Part shown: positions 57,007 through 64,000 of the stretch, one piece after another
How the letters are laid out: every line of letters starts with the position of its first letter
Position numbering within the stretch: position 1 is the stretch's first letter
Assembly: GCF_002742285.1 (NCBI RefSeq)
Contig: NZ_MDGM01000007.1
Coordinates: 124,001 to 188,000 of the forward strand
From: Paramylibacter kogurei
GTDB taxonomy: Bacteria > Pseudomonadota > Alphaproteobacteria > Rhodobacterales > Rhodobacteraceae
Reading direction: 5' to 3'
DNA: 64,000 nt
The notes under the pieces: model-generated
The model's input: the letters and a program-made list of their open reading frames with translations, nothing else
What the model was told of the DNA's origin: nothing
Database searches by the model: none
Translations under genes and position numbers: made by a program

Positions 57007-58158
57007 ATGAAAAAACGCAATGACCGCCTGTCACCCGAAACCATCGCGGCACAGGCCGCAGGGCAGATTGATCCTGTAACGGGCGCGGTCATTGCCCCCA
57101 TTCACACCGCCGCCACCTATGCGCGTGATGATGATTATGAAACGCGCGGCTATATCTATTCGCGCTATGGCACGCCAACATGTTTACAATGTGAAACGGT
57201 TTTGGCCGAAATTGAACGTGCTGGTGATGCGATGCTGTTCAATTCTGGTCTGTCCGCCGCCTGTGCAGTTTTGGAATCATTGCCAGCGGGGGCACATATC
57301 GTGGTGCCCGAAAACATGTATTTTGGCGTATTGGTTTGGATGCAACGCCAAGAGGACAAAGGTTATTTAACCCTGTCGAAATACACACCCGCAGATTTGG
57401 ATAGCCTGCGCGATGTGATGCGCGATGATACGGCAATGGTCTGGGTTGAAACGCCCACCAACCCGACATGGGCGGTAACAGACATCGCTGCTGTAGCGGG
57501 TATTGCACATACGCACGGTGCGATATTGGTGGTGGATTCCACAACCGCACCCCCACCCACAACACGCGCCTTGGAACTGGGCGCGGATATCGTTTTCCAT
57601 TCGGCGACAAAATACCTCAATGGTCATTCGGATGTGACGGCGGGTGTATTATGCACCAACGATCAAAACCCACGTTGGGAAGACATGCGCGAGGTGCGCA
57701 AATTACAGGGCACCGCCCTGCCCGGTTTTGAATCATGGTTGTTGATGCGCGGTTTGCGCACATTATATGTGCGCTGGGATGCGGCCTGTGCCAATGCCCT
57801 GAAAATCGCCACACATTTTGAAAACCACCCACTGATCGAGGCTGTTCAATATCCCGGCCTGCCCAATGATCCAGGTCACGATGTTGCAAAACGCCAAATG
57901 ACCCGTGGATTTGGCGGGATGTTATCAATTCGTGTGAATGGATCAGAGGACCAAGCCCGAAATGTTGCGGCCAGCACAAACCTATTCCTGCCCGCCACAT
58001 CGCTTGGCGGGGTTGAAAGCTTGATCGAGCATCGCTTTACCGTTGAGGGCCCCGATTACGGCACGCCGCCCAACCTGTTGCGTCTGTCCGTTGGCATTGA
58101 AAACGCCGATGATTTGATTGCTGATCTGGAACAGGCGTTGAAATCAGCGTTGGCATAA
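57007..58158 (+). CDS. metC: Cystathionine beta-lyase (Cys/Met metabolism PLP enzyme)
   Basis: 383 residues of the trans-sulfuration PLP family. N-terminal YIYSRYGTPTCLQCE, mid FNSGLSAACAVLE, and the PLP lysine Lys202 in HSATKYLNGHSDVTAG. C-terminal SLGGVESLIEHR is characteristic. Probably splits cystathionine to homocysteine, but cystathionine gamma-synthase/lyase activities cannot be separated by sequence alone. Third gene of fabI-gpt-metC-ABM. Confidence 0.85.
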   Translation: MKKRNDRLSPETIAAQAAGQIDPVTGAVIAPIHTAATYARDDDYETRGYIYSRYGTPTCLQCETVLAEIERAGDAMLFNSGLSAACAVLESLPAGAHIVVPENMYFGVLVWMQRQEDKGYLTLSKYTPADLDSLRDVMRDDTAMVWVETPTNPTWAVTDIAAVAGIAHTHGAILVVDSTTAPPPTTRALELGADIVFHSATKYLNGHSDVTAGVLCTNDQNPRWEDMREVRKLQGTALPGFESWLLMRGLRTLYVRWDAACANALKIATHFENHPLIEAVQYPGLPNDPGHDVAKRQMTRGFGGMLSIRVNGSEDQARNVAASTNLFLPATSLGGVESLIEHRFTVEGPDYGTPPNLLRLSVGIENADDLIADLEQALKSALA

Positions 58159-58160
58159 TC

Positions 58161-58499
58161 ATGTTTACCGCCAATTTCATCTTTACCGAAACCAATTTGG
58201 ACGATGAATTCTTTCGCCTTGATGCGCTGATCTTGCAAGCGGCAGAAGATACAGATGGGTATCTGGGCAAAGAAAATTGGGTCAGCCAAGATGGCAAAAA
58301 ACGCAACTCGATTTATTATTGGGATAACATGGCCGCGCTGAAACAGTTTTCGCGCCACCCATCCCATATCGAGGCAAAGAAACGTTACATCGAATGGTAT
58401 GGCGGTTTTCACGTTGTGATTACAGAAGTCGTCAAATCATATGGCGACGATGCGTTTGCGCATATCACACCCAATGCACGCAAACGCCAAACGCCTTAA
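58161..58499 (+). CDS. ABM-domain (antibiotic biosynthesis monooxygenase) family protein
   Basis: 112 residues, ferredoxin-like alpha-beta fold: TANFIFTETNLDDEFFRLDA at the start, GYLGKENWVSQDGKKRNSIYYW in the middle (about 35-56), FSRHPSHIEAKKRY helix at the end, with the WxNxxAL motif-like segment. Homologues are small stand-alone monooxygenases or heme-degrading enzymes, but the chemistry is unknown. Starts 2 bp after metC. Confidence 0.72.
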   Translation: MFTANFIFTETNLDDEFFRLDALILQAAEDTDGYLGKENWVSQDGKKRNSIYYWDNMAALKQFSRHPSHIEAKKRYIEWYGGFHVVITEVVKSYGDDAFAHITPNARKRQTP

Positions 58500-59656
58500 A
58501 CTGGCTGTGCGGTTTCCACCAAACGGGCAAAGAATGTCGCGCCATAGGGTGCCGCCTCGTCATTGAAATTGTATTTGGTGTGGTGAAGCCCGGCGCTTGG
58601 CCCATTTCCGACAAACAAATACGCACCCTTTGATTTTTGTAAAAAATAGGCGAAATCTTCTGCACCCATGCTGGGTGGCACATCTGATGTGACCTTATCA
58701 TCGCCAACAATACCCGCCGCAACCGATGCGGCAAAATCCGCCTCTTCGGCGTGGTTCACCGTGGCAGGATAGCCATCATTGTATTTCATCGAAACGCTTG
58801 CGCCAAACGCATCGGCAGTATTGTGCATGATGGTTTCCATGCGCGATTTTATCATGTCCTTCACTTCGGATTTAAACGTGCGCACCGTGCCAACCAATCG
58901 CGCGGTTTCGGGGATCACATTTGTGGTTGTGCCTGCGTGGATCTGGGTGATGGTCAAAACGGCGGTGTCAATCGGATCAACATTTCGGCTGACAATGGAT
59001 TGAAATGCTTGCACCATTTGGGTGGCCACGATGATCGGATCAATCGTGCCATGGGGGTACGCCGCATGCCCACCGCGCCCGCTTATTTCAATGGAAAAAT
59101 CATCCGCCGCCGCCATAATCGGCCCACGTGTGGTTTCAAATTGCCCAATCGGCAAATTGGGCAGGTTATGCAACGCATAGGTCTGATCGATCTCGTATTT
59201 TTCAACCAACCCTTCATCGACCATCACACCTGCACCCCCGCCGCCTTCTTCTGCGGGTTGGAAAATCAACACAACGCGGCCTGAAAAATTACGGGTTTCC
59301 GCCAAATATTTCGCCGCACCCAATAACATGGTCGTATGCCCATCATGGCCACAGGCATGCATTTTCCCCGCGTTTTGCGATGCGTATTCCAGCCCCGTTT
59401 CTTCTGGCATTGGCAATGCGTCCATATCGGCGCGAAGCGCAATCGTGCCACCATCACCTTTGCCATTGATCACGGCCACCACACCGGTTTTTGCCCAGCC
59501 CGTCGAAATATCATCCACCCCAAATTCGCGCAAACGATCCGCCACGAATGCCGCCGTTTCATGGCATTCAAACCCGACCTCTGGATTGGTATGGATATGC
59601 TGGCGCCACCCTTTCATTTCGTCAAAATAATCTGCGATGCGGTTGATTACTGGCAT
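58496..59656 (-). CDS. M20 family amidohydrolase (hippurate hydrolase-like)
   Basis: 386 residues. Metal-binding motif ALRADMDALPMPEE (about 76-89), the MHACGHDGHTTMLLG block (about 100-114), QPAEEGGGGAGVMV with the catalytic Glu (about 137-150), and SMGAEDFAYFLQKSKGAYLFVG at about 342-363. Hydrolyses N-acyl or N-carbamoyl amino acids. GGAG lies 10 nt before the ATG at 59656. Convergent with the ABM gene, divergent from mazG. Confidence 0.88.
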   Translation of the reverse strand: MPVINRIADYFDEMKGWRQHIHTNPEVGFECHETAAFVADRLREFGVDDISTGWAKTGVVAVINGKGDGGTIALRADMDALPMPEETGLEYASQNAGKMHACGHDGHTTMLLGAAKYLAETRNFSGRVVLIFQPAEEGGGGAGVMVDEGLVEKYEIDQTYALHNLPNLPIGQFETTRGPIMAAADDFSIEISGRGGHAAYPHGTIDPIIVATQMVQAFQSIVSRNVDPIDTAVLTITQIHAGTTTNVIPETARLVGTVRTFKSEVKDMIKSRMETIMHNTADAFGASVSMKYNDGYPATVNHAEEADFAASVAAGIVGDDKVTSDVPPSMGAEDFAYFLQKSKGAYLFVGNGPSAGLHHTKYNFNDEAAPYGATFFARLVETAQPV

Positions 59657-59726
59657 GGGGTGTCGACTCCGTTCAAATTTGCGATACCATAGGGGCAAGC
59701 ATTATCATTTGCAGAAAAGACATTCG

Positions 59727-60566
59727 ATGACAAAAGATTATTCAGCCAGCCAAGAACTTTGTCTTAATCCCGATGGCGGCTTGCCCCGATTATTGGAAAT
59801 CATGGCGCGATTGCGTGACCCTGAAAATGGCTGTCCATGGGATATTGAACAAACCTATGACACCATCGCCCCCTACACGATTGAAGAGGCTTACGAAGTT
59901 GCCGATGCAATCCAACAGGGCGATATGGATGATCTGGAAGGCGAGCTTGGCGATTTATTATTACAGGTCGTCTATTTCACCCAAATGGGGGCCGAGGACG
60001 GGCATTTTGATTTTGCCAGTGTGACCAAATCCATCGCCGATAAAATGATCCATCGCCACCCCCATGTGTTTGGCGATGAAAGCCGCGATAAATCCGCCGC
60101 CCAACAAACCGCCGATTGGGAAAAGATCAAGGCCGCAGAACGCGCGGCCAAAGGGGACGCACCCGCACGCACATTGGATGGTGTTGCGATCAACCTACCC
60201 GCATTAACCCGCGCCACGAAATTGCAAAAACGTGCTGCACGCGTTGGGTTTGATTGGCCCAGCACGACAGAAGTCTTGGATAAAATCACCGAAGAGGCGG
60301 GCGAATTGGTCGAGGCGGTGCAATCCCTGCCCCATGACAAACAGGTCGAAGAATTTGGTGATCTGATGTTTGTCATGGCCAATTTGGCGCGTCATTTGAA
60401 AATCGATCCCGAAGAGGCCTTGCGCAGCGCCAATGCAAAATTTACCCGTCGTTTCGAAGGTGTCGAAGATAAACTTGCCGCCCTTGGAAAAACGCCAGAC
60501 CAATCTTATCTAGAGGAAATGGACGCAATGTGGGATGCGGTCAAAGCGGGGGAACGCAATGGATAA
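59727..60566 (+). CDS. mazG: Nucleoside triphosphate pyrophosphohydrolase MazG
   Basis: 279 residues with two MazG domains: domain 1 at about 20-110 (LPRLLEIMARLRDPENGCPW, EEAYEVADAIQQGD, GELGDLLLQVVY) and domain 2 at about 170-260 (EEAGELVEAVQ, EEFGDLMFVMANLARHL). The paired Glu/Asp residues bind Mg2+. Hydrolyses (d)NTPs to monophosphates, cleaning modified nucleotides. Overlaps the next membrane gene by 8 bp. Confidence 0.95.
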   Translation: MTKDYSASQELCLNPDGGLPRLLEIMARLRDPENGCPWDIEQTYDTIAPYTIEEAYEVADAIQQGDMDDLEGELGDLLLQVVYFTQMGAEDGHFDFASVTKSIADKMIHRHPHVFGDESRDKSAAQQTADWEKIKAAERAAKGDAPARTLDGVAINLPALTRATKLQKRAARVGFDWPSTTEVLDKITEEAGELVEAVQSLPHDKQVEEFGDLMFVMANLARHLKIDPEEALRSANAKFTRRFEGVEDKLAALGKTPDQSYLEEMDAMWDAVKAGERNG

Positions 60567-61077
60567 ACGCACTATTATATTGGGGCTGATGGCAGTGGTC
60601 ATTCTGTTTGGCCTGATGCCAAGCCAAAGCCAGTTCATCAACAGCATATCGGGTGAACGCGTCAGCATCATTCAATCGGTCATCGCATTTGGTGCGGATC
60701 TGTCTGTTGTCGCACCGCTTATTTCAATCCTGTTGTTACAAGTCACGCGGTTTCGTCTGCCTGATTTGTTATTTCAAACCTTGGCCGTGATGATTGTGGT
60801 CTTTGGCGGCTTGGCCGTTGCGCTGAGCGTGATGATAAATGGTCAAAATGCAGATACGATTTTGCGTATTACTGCACATATTTGCGCATTGCTTGGTGCG
60901 GTATTTTTATTGGGGCGTGAAACAACAACATTAAAAACCGCTGCATCATTTGGGGCGATACTGATTGCATTTGTCATTGCCGCGTGGTCGTTAATTGCAG
61001 CACCATCAAATGGCAAAGGCACCATCGCATCACAATATAACACCATTCAAACCGCAACGGAAAAAACCACAGGATAA
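60559..61077 (+). CDS. Hypothetical membrane protein
   Basis: 172 residues, with four strongly hydrophobic segments (about 4-20, 36-58, 70-94, 99-148). No recognised domain. Start overlaps the mazG stop by 8 bp; the next gene starts 4 bp after its stop, so the three are one operon. Confidence 0.6.
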   Translation: MDKRTIILGLMAVVILFGLMPSQSQFINSISGERVSIIQSVIAFGADLSVVAPLISILLLQVTRFRLPDLLFQTLAVMIVVFGGLAVALSVMINGQNADTILRITAHICALLGAVFLLGRETTTLKTAASFGAILIAFVIAAWSLIAAPSNGKGTIASQYNTIQTATEKTTG

Positions 61078-61081
61078 TCAA

Positions 61082-61573
61082 ATGGCCCTTATGTTTCGCC
61101 TGTCATTGTCAATTTCATTGATCTTGGTCGGGGGGATATTTGGGTTTTTCTATGCCTATGTTGCCTCTGGCATCAATGGGTTAAATACGATGGCTGGTAT
61201 TGATGCAATCAATGCAATGAACGCCATTAATGGCGCCATCCGAAACCCAATCTTTTTCCCGTTTTTCTTTCTGCCTCCGATTGCCTGTTTTATCGCTTGT
61301 GCCCTTGCGCGTGCCAATATGCGCCCAACCAGCGCGATTTGGCTGGCCGTTGCGGGGATGATTTATCTGGGCGGTGGGATTTTGATTACCATGCTGATCA
61401 ATGTTCCAATGAACCAATCCTTGATGCTGGTGGATACCGCCACAATCAATGCCGCACAGGGTGATGAAATTTGGGGCGCTTATGCACGTGATTGGTATTT
61501 TTGGAATGTGGTGCGCACGATATGTTCTGGATTTGCGCTTTTGTGCGTTGGAAATGCGTTATTTCGCGCATAA
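61082..61573 (+). CDS. DUF1772 (anthrone-oxygenase-like) membrane protein
   Basis: 163 residues, four helices. The N-terminal segment LILVGGIFGFFYAYVASGI and INAMNAINGAIRNPIFFPFF (about 45-64) follow the DUF1772 pattern (helix, Gly-rich turn, AMNxINxAIRNPxFF). Family function unknown beyond anthrone oxygenase relatives. Coupled to the preceding membrane gene. Confidence 0.75.
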   Translation: MALMFRLSLSISLILVGGIFGFFYAYVASGINGLNTMAGIDAINAMNAINGAIRNPIFFPFFFLPPIACFIACALARANMRPTSAIWLAVAGMIYLGGGILITMLINVPMNQSLMLVDTATINAAQGDEIWGAYARDWYFWNVVRTICSGFALLCVGNALFRA

Positions 61574-61657
61574 TTTTTTTCCGATTATTTTAATCAGGTA
61601 TTGTCCAAGTGTTTTTGTCAGGTTAAAGAAGGGCAAATTTAACCACAAGGATTCGAC

Positions 61658-62671
61658 ATGTTCAAAACCCTGCGCAATGCTTTGCTCGCGACTGTGACCG
61701 CGACAATTTCCACCCCCCTGATCGCGGATGAAGTGAATGTTTATTCATATCGCCAACCTGAATTGGTTACACCATTGTTTGATGCCTTTACCAAAGAAAC
61801 GGGCATCAAGGTCAACGTGGCCTTTTTGAACAAAGGTTTGGTTGAACGTCTTGTGGCAGAGGGCGATCGCTCTCCTGCTGATTTGGTGATGACCGTTGAT
61901 ATTTCCCGCCTGTCAGAAGTGGCAAATGCAGGTGTAACACAACCCGTTGTGTCAGAAACCATCAACGCAAACATCCCCGCGGAATTTCGTGATCCAAACG
62001 GCCATTGGTTTGGTCTGACATCACGCGCACGTATCGTTTACGCATCCAAAGATCGCGTTGCCGATGGCGAAGTGACAACATACGAAGACTTGGCCGATCC
62101 AAAATGGAAAGGGCGCATTTGTATCCGCTCTGGCTTGAATGCCTATAACCTTGCCCTGACATCTGCGGTAATTGCACATCACGGCGAAGAAGGTGCAAAA
62201 ACTTGGCTTGAAGGTTTGAAATCAAACCTTGCACGCAAACCACAAGGGAATGATCGCGCACAGGTCAAGGCGATTTACGCCGGCGAATGTGATATCTCCG
62301 TAGGTAACACATATTACATGGCCAAAATGCTGGCGGACGAAGAACAAAAAGAATGGGCAAATTCTGTTCGCATTATCTATCCAACATTTGAAAACGCAGG
62401 CACACATATGAACCTGTCAGGCGTTGCGATGACAAAGGCGGCGCCAAACAAAGAATCCGCAATGAAATTGATCGAATTCTTGTCCTCTGCACCTGCCCAA
62501 GAGCTTTATGCAGAAGTGAACGGCGAATTCCCATTAAAGCCAGGTGCGAAACCATCTGAATTGGTGGCAAGCTGGGGTGAATTCACACCAGATGCGACCC
62601 CATTGATTGATATCGCAAATCTGCGCCCTGCATCTTTGAAACTCGTCGAGCAAGTTAATTTCGACGAATAG
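61658..62671 (+). CDS. Iron(III) ABC transporter periplasmic substrate-binding protein (FbpA-like)
   Basis: 337 residues. A signal peptide ends near PLIA (about residue 23). The mature chain begins EVNVYSYRQPELVTPLFDAF, and the paired iron-ligand tyrosines are Tyr219-Tyr220 in VGNTYYMAKM, as in FbpA/FutA ferric-binding proteins. Binds Fe3+ in the periplasm. No permease or ATPase gene follows; NhaP is next, so the transporter partners must lie elsewhere. A terminator closes the transcript. Confidence 0.9.
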   Translation: MFKTLRNALLATVTATISTPLIADEVNVYSYRQPELVTPLFDAFTKETGIKVNVAFLNKGLVERLVAEGDRSPADLVMTVDISRLSEVANAGVTQPVVSETINANIPAEFRDPNGHWFGLTSRARIVYASKDRVADGEVTTYEDLADPKWKGRICIRSGLNAYNLALTSAVIAHHGEEGAKTWLEGLKSNLARKPQGNDRAQVKAIYAGECDISVGNTYYMAKMLADEEQKEWANSVRIIYPTFENAGTHMNLSGVAMTKAAPNKESAMKLIEFLSSAPAQELYAEVNGEFPLKPGAKPSELVASWGEFTPDATPLIDIANLRPASLKLVEQVNFDE

Positions 62672-62701
62672 TATTGGGAACACACGCATTTACCCAATGC
62701 T

Positions 62702-62731
62702 GGCGTCACCTTTTTGGTGGCGCCTTTTTTA
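62702..62731 (+). terminator. Intrinsic terminator after the iron-binding protein
   Basis: GGCGTCACC-TTTTT-GGTGGCGCC followed by TTTTTTATTTC; 9-bp stem with one G-T pair, about 30 bp after the stop codon. Confidence 0.9.
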
Positions 62732-62824
62732 TTTCTTCAACTGGCAATGATTGACGCTTGTCTGTTTACTTGAATCCCTGCGCGGTGTTAAACCCAAATC
62801 AAACAGATATAACGGATGCATTTC

Positions 62825-64000
62825 ATGACCATTTTACAAGTCGCCTCTTTGTTGATCGTATTGGCAGGGGCGTTTGGCGCCATCAATTATCTTTTCCTGC
62901 GGCTCCCCTCATCTATCGGTATCTTGGTTGTGGCCTTGCTGGCATCACTTGTGGTGATGGGGCTTGATCTGGCATTTCCCGCCCTTGGCATGACCAGCGA
63001 AATTCGCAGCGTGGTCAATGAAATCGAATTTTCCGAAGCCCTGCTCGAGGGCATGCTTGGATTATTGCTTTTCGCGGGTGCATTGCATGTGAAAATGGGC
63101 GATCTGCGCCAACAGGGCTGGGTTGTGGCGCTGATGGCGACCATTGGCATCGGTATTTCCACCGTGATCGTTGGATATGGGTTTAGCTGGCTCATGGGCG
63201 CACCCATCTTGATTGCACTGGTGTTTGGCGCATTGATTTCACCAACTGATCCTGTGGCGGTTCTGGGTGTGCTACGCGAAGCAAACCTTCGCAAAGAACT
63301 GGAAACAAAAATCGCGGGCGAAAGCCTGTTTAACGATGGCGTTGGCTATGTCGTGTTTTTGGTGTTGGTTGGCATCGCATTCCCCACCGGTGATGCCCAT
63401 GGCGAAGGTTTGGAAGGTGCCGCAAAATTATTTGTGCAAGAGGCCCTTGGCGGTGCCATTTTGGGTGCGGTACTTGGCTATCTCGTGTTCCAAGTGATGC
63501 GCCGCATTGATGATTACGCGCTAGAGGTTCTACTGTCGCTTGGCCTCGCCTTTGGTGGCTATCAACTGGCGGTATATCTTCATATGTCAGGGCCAATTAT
63601 GGCCGTGGTCGCAGGGTTGTTCATTGGTGATGTTGGCGTCAAATACGGCATGACAGAACAAACACGGCGCTATCTTGATGGGTTCTGGGAATTGGTTGAT
63701 GAAATCCTCAATGCAATCTTATTCCTGTTAATCGGGATCGAAGTCTTCGCAGTCGCATTCAGCATGGATGCAATGTTAAGCGGCGTGATCGTCATCGCAC
63801 TGGCACTGTTTGCACGCCTGATGGCGGTGGCTGTGCCGATCATCATGCTCAAACCATTTCGCACATTCCCATCCGACGTGATCCCGATCATGACATGGGG
63901 TGGGTTAAAGGGTGGTATTTCGGTTGCGCTGGCACTGTCATTGCCCGACAGCGAATGGAAACCTGCGATCCTGACGGCAACATATGTTGTGGTGATTTTT
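62825..64000 (+). CDS. NhaP-type Na+/H+ antiporter (CPA1), 3' end cut by window edge
   Basis: About 392 residues in the window, starting MTILQVASLLIVLAGAFGAI. CPA1 landmarks are present: LEGMLGLLLFAGALHV, ALISPTDPVAVLGVLREA with the functional Asp (about 137-152), GESLFNDGVGYVVF (about 164-177), and MTWGGLKGGISVALALSLP at about 357-375. Exchanges cytosolic Na+ (or K+) for H+; marine bacteria need it for salt tolerance. The carboxy end is missing. Preceded by a terminator, so transcribed on its own. Confidence 0.9.
   Translation, partial: MTILQVASLLIVLAGAFGAINYLFLRLPSSIGILVVALLASLVVMGLDLAFPALGMTSEIRSVVNEIEFSEALLEGMLGLLLFAGALHVKMGDLRQQGWVVALMATIGIGISTVIVGYGFSWLMGAPILIALVFGALISPTDPVAVLGVLREANLRKELETKIAGESLFNDGVGYVVFLVLVGIAFPTGDAHGEGLEGAAKLFVQEALGGAILGAVLGYLVFQVMRRIDDYALEVLLSLGLAFGGYQLAVYLHMSGPIMAVVAGLFIGDVGVKYGMTEQTRRYLDGFWELVDEILNAILFLLIGIEVFAVAFSMDAMLSGVIVIALALFARLMAVAVPIIMLKPFRTFPSDVIPIMTWGGLKGGISVALALSLPDSEWKPAILTATYVVVIF

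Noticed and set aside
1..64000. Insertion sequences, prophage, CRISPR arrays or toxin-antitoxin modules
   Set aside because: No transposase, integrase, repeat-spacer pattern or paired small toxin gene was seen on either strand.

Overview
This 64 kb window looks like an ordinary chromosomal stretch of an alphaproteobacterium, most likely a low-GC (by eye a little under 50%) member of the Rhodobacterales/Roseobacter group. The reasons are inference from gene content: an adenosylcobalamin-dependent NrdJ, an HdaA-type DnaA homologue next to ppk/ppx, a short type-2 ProS, BioMNY, a single LolC/E permease with LolD, and paired Lin0512-family genes. I see no insertion sequence, prophage, CRISPR array or rRNA operon. 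Two tRNA genes are present: Glu(TTC) and Pro(TGG).

Layout. 1-3.4 kb: MATE exporter (cut by the window edge), two MerR regulators, a GST and an EamA exporter. 3.5-8.3 kb: a degenerate M48-like membrane protein, then lolD, lolC/E, DUF2937 and proS on the minus strand. 8.4-9.4 kb: SoxR diverging from a VOC gene, with a near-consensus SoxR box in a 19-bp-spacer promoter. 9.3-14.8 kb: ppx, ppk, hdaA and an AI-2E-family permease, an overlapping minus-strand operon. 14.9-24.7 kb: Lin0512 pair, small periplasmic protein, cspA, nadK, glyA, lipoprotein, hom, glpX, a Popeye-like cyclic-nucleotide protein and recJ. 24.8-35.2 kb: tRNA-Glu, two alpha/beta hydrolases, an EamA exporter, and an aminotransferase / FAD oxidase / hyuB / hyuA catabolic operon. 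36.2-40.5 kb: a divergent homoprotocatechuate (hpa) cluster around one palindromic operator. 40.6-46.7 kb: GNAT, XRE regulator, pyrE, an acyl-CoA-ligase/thiolase pair resembling Bacillus yhfTS, and the bioMNY biotin transporter. 47-53.3 kb: MFS exporter coupled to a class D beta-lactamase, then nrdJ with NrdR-like boxes and a possible small downstream ORF. 53.7-64 kb: tRNA-Pro, DUF192, a two-domain cold-shock protein, pdxH, fabI, gpt, metC, ABM monooxygenase, M20 amidohydrolase, mazG, two small membrane proteins, an iron-binding lipoprotein-type periplasmic protein and an NhaP antiporter cut by the right edge.

How they work together. Most genes are housekeeping (lipoprotein export, polyphosphate, replication control, amino-acid, NADP, B6 and nucleotide metabolism). 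The accessory content is catabolic (homoprotocatechuate meta-cleavage; hydantoin/oxoproline-type ring opening plus amine oxidation) and defensive (SoxR, beta-lactamase, exporters). The items most worth a second look are the yhfTS-like pair beside bioMNY (with a thiolase lacking one catalytic Cys), the SoxR-controlled VOC gene, the hpa operator, the Popeye-like sensor, and the structured region with a small ORF downstream of nrdJ.
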